DNA of 64,000 bases from positions 17,128-81,127 of the forward strand of contig CAZJYI010000034.1 of the NCBI GenBank assembly GCA_964550025.1. Direction: 5' to 3'. The position numbers and the translations under genes were made by a program. The notes below the pieces were generated by a model. The model was not told the DNA's origin, did no database searches, and was given only the letters and a program-made list of their open reading frames with translations. This DNA is from CAZJYI01 sp964550025. GTDB taxonomy: Bacteria; Verrucomicrobiota; Kiritimatiellia; UBA8416; CAYOBW01. Shown here piece after piece: positions 1 to 8,645 of this stretch (positions are counted from its first letter, which is position 1; every line of letters begins with the position of its first letter).

Positions 1-1
1 C

Positions 2-766
2 GCGCTGCCGTTTGCCTACGCCGGCAAGGCAACAGAGTACAAGCTGGCCATGTTTCGCCCGCAGCCGGGCGGGATGCTGCTGATGAGCCGCACCTGCCTG
101 GAGGGGCAACTTCGCGGGCAGCGCGTGATGGTGCTCGACGGAAACGTCAACGGCATATTCGGCGACGAGGGCGATCAGATCTGCTTCGGCACCAGCACTA
201 CACCGGTACTCGCCGGGAAACCGGTCGCCTGCGAGGGCGAGCTGCTGGTACCGACCCTTGACGGCGCGAGCGGCAAACTGCATCTCGATCCATACACCGG
301 GGAGACGGCGACGCTTGTCGTTCGCACGCGCCGGGATGATGTCGGGGCTGACGTCAAACTCCGCGAGAGCACGAGCGGATTCTACTGCGGGGGCGAGCCA
401 GACAGCGAAGCCCTGACCTGCATCCCGGGGGAGTATGCCTTCTCACGCATTCTGCTGGTCCATGGAGAGGGCAAGAGCGGGCAGACACCACCCATGCTTG
501 TCGGTGCGCGAAGCGCTACGCCGGCGTCCGTCAGCGTCAAGCCCGGCACGAACACGCTCTTCATCGGGCCGCCGCTCAAGTTGGAGTTCAAGGGTATCCC
601 GGACAGGAGCGTGGGCGCGGATGCTCTCAAGATCGCCTCAGTGGAACTGGTTGGGACGGCCGGCGAGAGGTACCGTGCGAAAACGTATGGCGGAAGCAGC
701 AGCCTTGACTGTTTTGTGCGGTCAGGACAGGAAGAGCAGAAGCTCACCTCCATGGACTACGGGTGA
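2..766 (+). CDS. Hypothetical protein, 5' end outside window, ends at an in-frame TGA
   Basis: The frame is open from base 2, so the gene begins before the window. It encodes about 254 residues rich in beta-strand, with no family I can name. One stretch (VLDGNVNGIFGDEGD) resembles the Dx(N)GxFxDxGxD pattern of uncharacterised exported PVC proteins; this is a recollection, not a search. The TGA at 764-766 stops the frame, but the same frame continues from 788 with residues that read like the rest of the beta domain (RVPDAFLT, LVVRFRCALFGT) followed by TPRs. The two pieces are probably one broken gene, or one gene with a sequence error. No enzymatic motif is visible. Confidence 0.6.
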   Translation, partial: ALPFAYAGKATEYKLAMFRPQPGGMLLMSRTCLEGQLRGQRVMVLDGNVNGIFGDEGDQICFGTSTTPVLAGKPVACEGELLVPTLDGASGKLHLDPYTGETATLVVRTRRDDVGADVKLRESTSGFYCGGEPDSEALTCIPGEYAFSRILLVHGEGKSGQTPPMLVGARSATPASVSVKPGTNTLFIGPPLKLEFKGIPDRSVGADALKIASVELVGTAGERYRAKTYGGSSSLDCFVRSGQEEQKLTSMDYG

Positions 767-787
767 GGCGGTCTCTGCCGGAACTCG

Positions 788-1303
788 GTGCGAGTTCCAG
801 ACGCATTTCTGACCCGCAAGGACGCCGAGTTGGTGGTGCGCTTCCGGTGCGCCTTGTTCGGGACCGCCGAGCGTGCGTGCAAGCTGACGGATGTCCTGGG
901 TGAGCTTCCCGATCCGAGGCTCCTGCTATCGACCGCCTCCAGCCTGGAGAGCGCCGGAAAGCACGAGGAAGCGCTAGCCCAGTTGGAGCAGGCCGCCAAA
1001 GCCTACCCGCACAACCCCGAAGTCCTCAATCAACTAGCCTGGTTCCTCCTTACGACATCCGGGGAAGAGCATCGCAATCCGCTTCGCGCCCTGCAATTGG
1101 CACGGGATGCCGTGGCGGCGAGCAAGGGGAAAGAGGGCCACATTCTCGACACACTGGCCGCCGCGCTGCACGCAAACGGCGATCTCATCGAGGCGCTGTC
1201 GTACGCGGAGAAGGCGGCGAAACTATGTCCCGATGCCGAAGAGATCGCGGCACGCGCGAAAGCCTATCGCGAGGAGTTGGTGAAGCAGGCCAGGGGCAAC
1301 TAA
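788..1303 (+). pseudogene. TPR protein, probable 3' part of the gene split at 764-766
   Basis: The only possible start is a GTG at 788 with no convincing Shine-Dalgarno sequence, in the same frame as the preceding piece and 21 nt after its stop. Residues 1-40 finish a beta-domain; residues about 55-165 form three TPR-like helical pairs (LLLSTASSLESAGKHEEAL, LNQLAWFLLT, HILDTLAAALHANGDLIEAL), which normally mediate protein-protein contacts. The lack of its own ribosome binding site and the shared frame favour a broken downstream half over an independent gene. An alternative is a double frameshift: between about 761 and 797 the third frame reads GEAVSAGTRCEF, which would also bridge the two parts. 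Confidence 0.5.
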
Positions 1304-1324
1304 TCAGGAACGCGAGGATATCCC

Positions 1325-1421
1325 TGTAGCCACGAGTGTGAGCGAGTGGATTCTGCAGGTTGTCGTCAATGAAAACGTCCACTCGCTCACGCTCGTGGCT
1401 ACATTCACGCTCGTGGCTACA
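1325..1421. repeat. Inverted repeat with 26-bp arms (GTAG-foot family C) plus a third partial copy
   Basis: Arms 1325-1350 and 1378-1403 are reverse complements with a single mismatch and a 27-nt loop. A third partial right arm (GCTCGTGGCTAC core) follows at about 1404-1421. Each arm starts or ends in GTAG/CTAC, as in REP-like elements. It sits between converging genes, so it may also stop transcription in both directions, although there is no T-run. Confidence 0.8.
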
Positions 1422-1427
1422 CGGGAC

Positions 1428-3329
1428 TCACCTGCGTTCTTCCTGCAGCCCAATGCTCAGCGTGGCGCGTTTCAGGAACAGCAGGGCATAGGCCGTGTCG
1501 ACGTCCCCGCCGTGCCGCGTGCGCCAACTCCCGTCCGACCCCTGCGCGTGGACGTACGCGGCAGCCCCTTCGCGATACCAGTCCAGGCCGCCGATGGTGT
1601 CGAACCTGTAGAAGATCGCAATGCGCTCAAGGCCGTAGAACTTGTAGCCCGACGGGGAACGCATACCACGCAGGTTCTCCTGCACGTAGGCCCAGCCGGA
1701 GCGCATCGCCTGGCGAACGTGCTCGGGGCAGGGCTCCCCGGTGTTCTCGATCGCAATCGCAAGATCGGAAAGTATGGCAACCGTCATGTTCAGCGTCGGC
1801 TGGAACTGCTTCGCCTTTTCCGGGTCCTGCCCGCCTTCGCTCTCGCCGTACTTGTTCCCGCGGTAGCTCCAGCCGCCCTGCTGCACGGGTTCATCATAAG
1901 GGACATCCTCCTCCTGGGAGGTCTCACCGGGCGTGAAGGTCAGCTTGAAGAGATCCTCCCCTTCAAGGTTGAGCTCAACGGGATCGCCGACTTCGATCAT
2001 GTCCGCCAGCATGCCGCTGATCAGACGTTTCCAATCGCCTTTGTCCGTCTTGAGACCGACCTGCGAGGCCGCCCGCAACCCCAGGAAAGCGTATTGCGTA
2101 TTGGAGTTGTCCCCGGAATTCGAACGCCGGTCATAGTTCCAGCGATGGTCCTTTGTCGTGCCGACCAGATGCCGGCGCACGGCTTCGCCGAAGCCCTTCC
2201 ATTTGCGGAGCACCGCTTCGCGTTCGGTCTCGTACTCGATGTGCCGGGCTGCGCTTTCGAGCAACATGAGGACGATCCCCGCTTCGTAGGTCCTGAGCCT
2301 GGCGTACCGCCTGTCGAAGATCGTCTTCAGGACATCGGCCATGGCCGGTTCCTCCGAAGGGACGTCGGATTCCGACAGGGCCAATGCCACCAGGGCGTCG
2401 CGGCCCACGGTGTACTTCTGTCGCGAGGAGTGTTCGGCCTTCTTGAGCGCTTCCGCGCCGATTTTGGGGTCTATCGTGCTGCGCAGCTTCCGAGTCCGCG
2501 CGAGCGTAATGCGCTGAGCCGCGTTGGCCAGGTAGTTGCACTTGAGATACCACACGCCCTTCTCAATGGCCCCGTTGATGCCGTCGTTCTCATCGGGCGA
2601 AATCACGCCCGCCAACGAGAGCTTCACGTCAAACTCCGAGCGCCTGCCGCGCCCAAGGCGCGGCACCTTGGCCCACTCCGGTTGCTCCTCCTTTGGCGTC
2701 TTCGCGTTCTTGATCGCCTGCAGCCGGTCCCGGGAACTGAGACGGCGCGTGGGGCGTTTGGCCTTCATGGACCCACCCGAGGTGTTCAGCGTGTAGCGGT
2801 AGTGCACGCTGACGACGCGTTCGTTGTCCCAGTCGAATTCGACCTGAGCCTGGATGTGGGCACCATACAGGCGAGTCGTGCCTTTGCCCGTTCGGATCTC
2901 GGGGGTAAGCCCGCCGGCCTTGTCGCTCCTGAACTCAGCCGTTGCGTACCAGCCCTTGACCGTTGGTGTCCAGGCAACCGTGAACGGCAGGTTCTTCTGT
3001 CGTTCGCCTTCGCCGCCGGGGTCCGTCTCGACGTCGACGGTCGAAAAGGGGAACGAGATTTCCCGCTCCAGGTCCTGTCCCTCGGGGTAGAAGAGACCTA
3101 GCGCTATGGCATATGGATAGCGCCGGAATGCCTCCTGCGCGTCGCCGCTGCCGACCCAGTAGACAACAGGGTCGGGGCAAAACCCCCACAAGTCGCCTTC
3201 GCGGGTGTAGCGGTATACGGCATCCCCGATACGGATGTTGAGGTCCCGAACCTGGGCACTCGCGCCAGGCGCGGATAGGAGCACGGAAACAGCAGCCAGG
3301 AGAGCCAGTGGTTTCAAGCGTCGGTTCAT
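1428..3329 (-). CDS. Exported protein with prenyltransferase/terpenoid-cyclase-like toroid region
   Basis: This 633-aa protein starts at ATG 3329 with AAAGGAG upstream and a clear Sec signal peptide (MNRRLKPLALLAAVSVLLSAPGASA). Residues about 27-230 are a beta-rich domain of unknown family. Residues about 260-620 are helical repeats in the style of alpha/alpha-toroid proteins, with N-T-Q-Y-A-F-L-G-L-R and a C-terminal G-S-D-G-S-W followed by D-V-D-T-A-Y-A-L-L-F-L-K-R. Such motifs are typical of the squalene-cyclase/prenyltransferase-like fold found in uncharacterised planctomycete proteins. No catalytic DxDD motif is obvious, so a structural or binding role is as likely as catalysis. It is transcribed alone, converging on the TPR gene. 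Confidence 0.7.
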   Translation of the reverse strand: MNRRLKPLALLAAVSVLLSAPGASAQVRDLNIRIGDAVYRYTREGDLWGFCPDPVVYWVGSGDAQEAFRRYPYAIALGLFYPEGQDLEREISFPFSTVDVETDPGGEGERQKNLPFTVAWTPTVKGWYATAEFRSDKAGGLTPEIRTGKGTTRLYGAHIQAQVEFDWDNERVVSVHYRYTLNTSGGSMKAKRPTRRLSSRDRLQAIKNAKTPKEEQPEWAKVPRLGRGRRSEFDVKLSLAGVISPDENDGINGAIEKGVWYLKCNYLANAAQRITLARTRKLRSTIDPKIGAEALKKAEHSSRQKYTVGRDALVALALSESDVPSEEPAMADVLKTIFDRRYARLRTYEAGIVLMLLESAARHIEYETEREAVLRKWKGFGEAVRRHLVGTTKDHRWNYDRRSNSGDNSNTQYAFLGLRAASQVGLKTDKGDWKRLISGMLADMIEVGDPVELNLEGEDLFKLTFTPGETSQEEDVPYDEPVQQGGWSYRGNKYGESEGGQDPEKAKQFQPTLNMTVAILSDLAIAIENTGEPCPEHVRQAMRSGWAYVQENLRGMRSPSGYKFYGLERIAIFYRFDTIGGLDWYREGAAAYVHAQGSDGSWRTRHGGDVDTAYALLFLKRATLSIGLQEERR

Positions 3330-3428
3330 GTTACACTCCTTTCGCGGCAGATGAGGTCCTTTCTCTGCCAGAGCAGTCTATACCCTCCTCCCCGTTTGAC
3401 CACAAAAAAGACAGGGCACGCATCACAC

Positions 3429-3489
3429 GTAGCGGAACGCGCCAAGCGTTCCGATCCCCGGAGCCGGAAGACTTGGCGTCTTCCGCTAC
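3429..3489. repeat. REP-like family A, inverted pair
   Basis: Two hairpins face each other: GTAGC plus GGAACGCGCCAAGCGTTCC plus GATC at 3429-3456, and GGAAGACTTGGCGTCTTCC plus GCTAC at 3463-3489. The stems differ but each is perfectly self-complementary, and the loops (GCCAA and TTGGC) are reverse complements. The pair occupies the spacer between divergent genes. Confidence 0.8.
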
Positions 3490-3537
3490 GCGGCTTACCG
3501 TGGACAAGGACGGCGTTCTGCGGTAGACAGTGGGATC

Positions 3538-5034
3538 GTGAAATCGCCGTGCATACTCAGAACCGCAACGAGAGCTGTTGCTTGTTTTCTCAGCGCCGTT
3601 CTTGCCGTTCTCGCTGCCGCCGGCGCGACCGTGCGGTCGGGCGCGATTGCCGAAGGTACCAGGTGGGAAACGGGATACACGATCATCGACAGCGGCGATC
3701 CGGGGCCCTGCGTCCTGATCACCGCGGGAATCCATGGCAACGAGCCGGCCGGGTGCAGGGCGGCGGAGCAGGTGCGGCACTGGCCCGTCGGGCGCGGACA
3801 TGTTGTGCTCTTGCCACGATGCAACGTTCCCGGACTACGGGCGGGCAAACGGCATCTGCCCGGCGTGACCGGCAAGCTGCGCAACCTGAATCGCAACTTT
3901 CCCGGGACGGGGACGAATGGCATTCCTCTCGGGGAACCCGCCACGGCGATCTGGACATTCGTGGAAAAGGTGCGGCCGGACTACGTGCTGGACCTGCACG
4001 AGGGATACGGTGTCCGGGGGGCCGGCTCCGAGAGTGTCGGTTCCAGCGTGATCCGCTATCGGCACAGGGAATCCGAAGCGCTTCAGAAACGCCTGCTGGC
4101 GGCCGTCAACGCCGAAGTCGAGGATCCCGAGAAACGGTTCGTCGCACTGCGCGGCACGGTCAATGGCATGCTGGCGGCCGCCTGCTCCCACCACCTGGGG
4201 GCGTGCGCTTTCATCTGCGAGACGACGTACGCAAAACAGAACATGGCGTTGCGGGTCCGCCAGCAGCGGCTGATGGCGCACGCCCTGTTGACGCATCTCG
4301 GCATGACGGCGGTCGACGTGAGTCGCATGCTCCCGGAACGGGGTAACCGGCCGCGGGTGCGTGTGGCCGTCTACGACGGTCCGGGTACCGCCTCGGCGGC
4401 GCGCTTCGAGCAACTGCTGGGCGCGCAGACCAACATGGTGGTGTGCCGCGTGCACGCTGCGGATATCCGCGGCGGCGCGTTGGAGCAGTTCGACGTGGCG
4501 ATCTTCCCTGGGGGCAGCGGGAGCAAGCAGGCGGCGGGCCTCGGGGAGGAGGGCCGCGCGGCCGTGCGCCGCTTTGTGCGCGACGGCGGCGGCTACGTCG
4601 GCATCTGCGCGGGCGCCTACCTGGCCACCAGTCACTATCCGTGGTCCCTGGCGCTCGTGAATGCCGCCAGCCTCGACACGAAGCACTGGCGTCGCGGGTT
4701 CGGTGTGGTGACGATGGAACTGACTCCCGCCGGACGGGAACTGTTCGGCCGCTCCGACACGGAGGCGTTGGAGATCAGTTTTCGGCAGGGGCCAATCCTT
4801 GGCCCGGGGAAGCGGGACGACCTGCCCGCGTACGAAGTCCTCGGCTGGTTCCGCTCGGGTGTGGGCAAGAACGGAGCCGACCCGAAGACCATGGTGGATA
4901 CGCCGGCCATCGTGCGAGGGATGCTCGACAAGGGGCGCGTGGTCGTGTTCAGTCCCCATCCGGAGAAGACGGAGGGACTCGGAGATTTCGTTGCAGCCGC
5001 CGTGCGATGGTGTGCACGGCGGGATGTGGAGTGA
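3538..5034 (+). CDS. Exported zinc deacylase/carboxypeptidase-like domain fused to a BPL_N/amidotransferase-like domain
   Basis: This 498-aa protein starts at GTG 3538 and has a hydrophobic signal segment at about residues 10-30. Residues about 35-260 match the M14/succinylglutamate-desuccinylase (AstE/AspA) pattern: H-G-N-E at 66-69 and L-H-E at 153-155 give a classic Hx2E...H zinc site, with N-L-N-R-N-F-P as the substrate-carboxylate loop. Residues about 272-495 resemble the N-terminal domain of some biotin-protein ligases, a class I glutamine-amidotransferase-like fold, with the nucleophile elbow G-I-C-A-G-A-Y around Cys357 and the late pair P-H-P-E. Substrate is unknown; a peptide or N-acyl amino acid is plausible. 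A sulfatase follows at once, suggesting cotranscription. Confidence 0.75.
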   Translation: MKSPCILRTATRAVACFLSAVLAVLAAAGATVRSGAIAEGTRWETGYTIIDSGDPGPCVLITAGIHGNEPAGCRAAEQVRHWPVGRGHVVLLPRCNVPGLRAGKRHLPGVTGKLRNLNRNFPGTGTNGIPLGEPATAIWTFVEKVRPDYVLDLHEGYGVRGAGSESVGSSVIRYRHRESEALQKRLLAAVNAEVEDPEKRFVALRGTVNGMLAAACSHHLGACAFICETTYAKQNMALRVRQQRLMAHALLTHLGMTAVDVSRMLPERGNRPRVRVAVYDGPGTASAARFEQLLGAQTNMVVCRVHAADIRGGALEQFDVAIFPGGSGSKQAAGLGEEGRAAVRRFVRDGGGYVGICAGAYLATSHYPWSLALVNAASLDTKHWRRGFGVVTMELTPAGRELFGRSDTEALEISFRQGPILGPGKRDDLPAYEVLGWFRSGVGKNGADPKTMVDTPAIVRGMLDKGRVVVFSPHPEKTEGLGDFVAAAVRWCARRDVE

Positions 5035-5067
5035 GGGATGAGAAGCGGACAAGCTGGAGAATGCGAA

Positions 5068-6528
5068 ATGAGGGTACTGAGACGTGTTGCCGGAGTGCTG
5101 GGGCTGTTGTTCGTGGTGATTTCGGCGGGATGGGCGGCCCCCCTACGCAACGTCGTGCTGATCGTCAGCGATGACCACCGCTATGACTTCATGGGGTTCA
5201 TGAAACAGGCGCCTGAGTTCCTGGAAACGCCCAACATGGATAGGATGGCGGAACAGGGCGCGCACCTGAAGAACGCTTTCGTCTCGACGTCGTTGTGTTC
5301 CCCGAGCCGCGCCTCCATTCTGACCGGGCAGTACATGCATCACCACCGCGTGGTTGACAACCAGCGTGCCGTGCCGGAGGGAACGGTGTTCTTTCCGGAG
5401 TACCTGCGGGAAGCCGGCTTCGAAACGGCCTTTGTCGGCAAGTGGCACATGGGGCACGACAACGACGAACCGCGCAAGGGCTACGACCACTGGGCCAGCT
5501 TCAAGGGTCAGGGCACCTACTTCGATCCCACGTTCAACATCAACGGCACACGCCGGGAGTTCGAGGGCTACAACGCCGACGTGACCACCGACCTGGCGCT
5601 GGAGTGGTTGAAGCAGAAACGCGAAAAGCCCTTCTTGCTACACCTCTGCTATAAGGCCGTGCACTACCCGTTCCAGCCGCCGAAGCGTCACCACGGGCGC
5701 TACGAGGACAAGCCGATCGTCTACCCCGAAACGCTGGGGGCGACCGAACGCAACTACCAGACGCAGTCCAGGTGGATGCGGGAGCGACGCTACGGGATCC
5801 ACGGGATCGACCACATGGAGACGGGGCACTTCGACCGGGACCCCGTGCCTTCGTTCGAGGGACTCTACCGGCGCTTCTGTGAAACCGTCCACGCGCTGGA
5901 CGAAAACGTCGGCCGCGTGCTGACGCAGCTCGATGCGAGCGGTCTCTCGAAGGAGACGCTGGTGCTCTACATGGGCGACAACGGCTTCGCGCTGGGGGAA
6001 CACGGGTTCTACGACAAACGCGATGCGTTCGAGCAATCCATCCGCGTTCCCATGCTCGCGTACGCGCCGGGCCTGATCGAGGCCGGCACAACCGTAACGC
6101 AAATGGTTCAGAACATCGACATGGCTCCCACCGTTCTCGACGCGCTCGGCGTCGACCGGCCGGCCAAGCCGGCCATGGACGGGCGGTCCTTCTTCCCCCT
6201 GCTGACGGGAAAACGCATCCCGTGGCGCAATCACATCCTTTACGAGTACCACTGGGAGTGGAACTTCCCGGCGCAACCGACGACGCTGGCGATCCGTACG
6301 GACCGCTACAAGTACATCTACTACCACGGCATCTGGGACCGCAACGGCTTCTACGACCTGCTGACGGACCCCGTAGAACGGCACAACCTGATCGACATTC
6401 CGGCCTACCAGGAGAACATCGCGGCGTTGCGTGCGCAACTGTTCGAGGAACTGGCCGCTTCGGGCGGACTCCAGCTTCCCATCCGCGTCCCCAAAGGCGT
6501 GCAGTTCTACGACCGCAAGGTGCGTTGA
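5068..6528 (+). CDS. Exported sulfatase (formylglycine type, C-S-P-S-R)
   Basis: This 486-aa protein hydrolyses sulfate esters, probably on a sulfated glycan. The start at 5068 is preferred over ATG 5038 because it has GGAG about 10 nt upstream and gives a clean signal peptide (MRVLRRVAGVLGLLFVVISAGWA). Metal ligands are visible at S-D-D (34-36); the modifiable cysteine is Cys77 in L-C-S-P-S-R-A-S, with K-W-H (G-K-W-H-M-G) and D-N-G-F downstream as in the S1 family. The C-terminal tail matches sulfatases of the N-acetylglucosamine-6-sulfatase/mucin-desulfating kind, but exact subfamily and substrate are not certain. It lies 33 nt after the peptidase fusion. No maturation enzyme is encoded nearby. 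Confidence 0.9.
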   Translation: MRVLRRVAGVLGLLFVVISAGWAAPLRNVVLIVSDDHRYDFMGFMKQAPEFLETPNMDRMAEQGAHLKNAFVSTSLCSPSRASILTGQYMHHHRVVDNQRAVPEGTVFFPEYLREAGFETAFVGKWHMGHDNDEPRKGYDHWASFKGQGTYFDPTFNINGTRREFEGYNADVTTDLALEWLKQKREKPFLLHLCYKAVHYPFQPPKRHHGRYEDKPIVYPETLGATERNYQTQSRWMRERRYGIHGIDHMETGHFDRDPVPSFEGLYRRFCETVHALDENVGRVLTQLDASGLSKETLVLYMGDNGFALGEHGFYDKRDAFEQSIRVPMLAYAPGLIEAGTTVTQMVQNIDMAPTVLDALGVDRPAKPAMDGRSFFPLLTGKRIPWRNHILYEYHWEWNFPAQPTTLAIRTDRYKYIYYHGIWDRNGFYDLLTDPVERHNLIDIPAYQENIAALRAQLFEELAASGGLQLPIRVPKGVQFYDRKVR

Positions 6529-6555
6529 TCGCGCGAGAATGCCGATCCTGGGCGT

Positions 6556-6753
6556 CGGAAGTCTTGGCGACTTCCGCTACTGGGGCCGAAGGTATGTCTT
6601 TCAGAGACTACGCAGTTCGCTGTCTGTGTAGCCCGCTTCTGCCGGAAGCGGGCCCAAACCGGCGAAGAAACGTGCCGCGGAAGGGAAGCCCGCGCTCGGC
6701 AATCGCGGGCTACAGAGCCCCAGAGTCGCGGAACGCGCCGAGCGTTCCGATCC
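6556..6753. repeat. REP-like cluster: two family A hairpins flanking a family B inverted pair
   Basis: Family A hairpins lie at 6556-6580 (GGAAGTCTTGGCGACTTCC) and 6728-6753 (GGAACGC/GCGTTCC stem, loop GCCGA). Between them, family B runs from 6627 to 6714: a GTAG foot, stem GCCCGCTTC/GAAGCGGGC with loop TGCCG, and an inverted partner whose reverse complement has stem GCCCGCG and the same loop. The whole spacer 6529-6771 holds no gene. Confidence 0.8.
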
Positions 6754-6771
6754 CGGTCTGCAGAGAGGTAC

Positions 6772-7305
6772 TCAGCTCCGCGGCGGGAAAATCCCCGCCA
6801 TGGCGATGCAGAAGTTGAGCACCAGGAGTGGCGGCATGTTGTTGTGTGCCTGTCCGCCGCCACAGTTGGCGATTGTGGTATTGGAGGCGTGGAGGAGCAC
6901 GTTGGGCTCACCTCCGCTGTAGTTGTTCTCGCCATCGTCGGCCTTGGCGAGGTAGCCACCCGCCGGCGACTTGCGATCGCCAAAGGTGTCGGTGGCATGG
7001 ACCGTAGCGGGGTGTGAGTGGGACGGCATCTGCCCGGCTGTCAACGTCGTGCTCTCCTCGCCTGCGCGCTGCCCGAGAGTACGATCCGTGAGACCGGGGC
7101 CCTGCCCGACATGCACGGGAACACGCCCGCGCAGGTCCGGGAGAGCGAAGCTCGTGCGCCCATCACCGCCATACCTGGTGCTCAGGAGGGCGTAGAGGGA
7201 CTGGTATTGGCTGATGGGCAACAGCGCCCCGTCGCAGTGGGCCCAGCTGCGCGGGGCGTAGTCGAACGCAAACATGCGAATCTCGCCGAGAAACGGTTCG
7301 GACAT
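6772..7305 (-). CDS. Phage tail collar domain protein (microcystin-dependent-protein family)
   Basis: This 177-aa protein starts at ATG 7305 after a strong Shine-Dalgarno sequence (GGAGGTGA). The N-terminus (P-F-L-G-E-I-R-M-F, P-R-S-W-A-H-C-D-G, L-P-I-S-Q-Y-Q-S-L-Y-A-L-L) and the L-P-D-L-R-G-R-V-P-V-H motif define the collar domain of tail fibres and of the bacterial MdpB family, and the protein ends in a conserved P-P-L-L-V-L-N-F-C-I-A core. Such proteins often sit in tandem threes or beside contractile-tail genes, but here it stands alone between unrelated genes. Its role in a non-phage setting is not established. Confidence 0.9.
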   Translation of the reverse strand: MSEPFLGEIRMFAFDYAPRSWAHCDGALLPISQYQSLYALLSTRYGGDGRTSFALPDLRGRVPVHVGQGPGLTDRTLGQRAGEESTTLTAGQMPSHSHPATVHATDTFGDRKSPAGGYLAKADDGENNYSGGEPNVLLHASNTTIANCGGGQAHNNMPPLLVLNFCIAMAGIFPPRS

Positions 7306-7385
7306 GGCTCACCTCCAGTATCTGCTTGTCTGCGGTCCCATGAAATCTTATGATCAGCATGTATCTTAGTAGGAAGGGGGATATC

Positions 7386-8630
7386 GTGCAACCTCGATTC
7401 CTGGCCTTGCCGGTTTTCAGCAGCATCTTGCTGGCGGCAACCCCGCTCCGTGCCGTGGAGAAGCACTTCCTGTCGGACAAGAGCACGGCTTCCGTACTGC
7501 CCGTCACGGAGAGCGTGGTGGGAAGTCCGGTGCAGACCGGCGTAACGCAGGTGTGGAGCGTCGCCTACGACCCGTACGAGGATACGGTCTACAGCACGGA
7601 TATCGGGTCGGGGAGGATCCTGCGCACGTCCTCGAACGGTGCCAATCCGGAAGTCATCGTCGAAATCCCGGGCGCCGTGCTGCGCGGCCTGGCCGTCGAC
7701 AGCCGGGCGAACCGACTGTACTACCTGAACTCGGATACCGACACGCTGAACGTCTGTCGCCTGGACGGCAAGTCCCCCGAAGTGCTCTTCAGCGGCTTTC
7801 GCCGTCCCAACGACATGGCGCTGGACCCGCTCCACGGGAAGCTGTACGTGACCGATTCCGGCACCAACGGCGTTCTGCGGTATGACATCGACAGCGGCAC
7901 GTCCGAGTGGATCATGAGCGGAGCGGAGGTGGACGGCGTGTGGGGCATCGCTTTGCTACCCGAGGACGGCCTCATGTTCCTCAGCGATCACGTGCACAAC
8001 GCCATCATGCGGGCCGACCTGGCCGGGCAGGGATTGACGACCCTCGTCGCTGACATGGAGACGCCGCGCGGGCTAACCGTCGCCCCGCATCACGGGCGCC
8101 TCTACTGGCTCGAAGCCGACACCGGACGTTTCTACCGGTCGGACCTGGACGGCAGCGGAGTCACCAGCGTTCTCGGCGCCCCGCTGGCGGGACTGCGCGA
8201 TCTCTGCAGTTTCGAGTCCACCGACAAGGACGGCGATTTCCTGGACGACGAGTGGGAGGACCAGCACCTGGGAGGGCTCACCGGCGATCCTTCGCTCGAC
8301 TCGGACGGTGACGGCCAGAGCGACGAGGGCGAGTTTCGTTTCGGGGGCGATCCCGACAATCCGAACGTGACGGGGCGCGTCCTTTTCGAGTTCGACGCGG
8401 CAGCTTTGGGCGGGGTGCTGCGGCTCTCGTACCGCGAACGGCCGGAGCCCTGGTTCACCTACGAACTGATGCACTCTGAGGACTGGACCGGGTGGGGCTC
8501 CACGACCGACGTGGTGAGTTCCGTCGTCGGATACCCCGGTGGCATCCGCACCCGCGTACTGACGATCGACCCGTCGTCCTATGCCCCCGGGCCCGGCCAG
8601 TTCTTTCGCGTCAACGCTTCGAGACAGTAG
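7386..8630 (+). CDS. Exported YWTD/NHL-type beta-propeller protein
   Basis: A GTG start at 7386 is chosen because AGGAAGGGGG sits just upstream and the product begins with a signal peptide (QPRFLALPVFSSILLAATPLRA); the longer frame from 7350 has no ribosome site. The mature protein of about 390 aa holds six or so propeller blades at residues 45-285, with repeats such as Y-D-P-Y-E-D-T-V-Y-S-T-D, A-V-D-S-R-A-N-R-L-Y-Y-L and A-L-D-P-L-H-G-K-L-Y-V-T, as in LDL-receptor YWTD domains. A calcium-binding thrombospondin-3-like linker (D-K-D-G-D-F, D-S-D-G-D-G-Q-S-D) and a short beta domain follow. It is probably a surface or periplasmic binding protein; the ligand is unknown. Confidence 0.75.
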   Translation: MQPRFLALPVFSSILLAATPLRAVEKHFLSDKSTASVLPVTESVVGSPVQTGVTQVWSVAYDPYEDTVYSTDIGSGRILRTSSNGANPEVIVEIPGAVLRGLAVDSRANRLYYLNSDTDTLNVCRLDGKSPEVLFSGFRRPNDMALDPLHGKLYVTDSGTNGVLRYDIDSGTSEWIMSGAEVDGVWGIALLPEDGLMFLSDHVHNAIMRADLAGQGLTTLVADMETPRGLTVAPHHGRLYWLEADTGRFYRSDLDGSGVTSVLGAPLAGLRDLCSFESTDKDGDFLDDEWEDQHLGGLTGDPSLDSDGDGQSDEGEFRFGGDPDNPNVTGRVLFEFDAAALGGVLRLSYRERPEPWFTYELMHSEDWTGWGSTTDVVSSVVGYPGGIRTRVLTIDPSSYAPGPGQFFRVNASRQ

Positions 8631-8645
8631 TGTCCGCAGGCTGGA

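Noticed and set aside
1338..3101. 587-codon plus-strand frame
   Set aside because: It is the complement of the exported toroid-like protein gene; its residues are low-quality, and GC-rich codon bias opens opposite frames.
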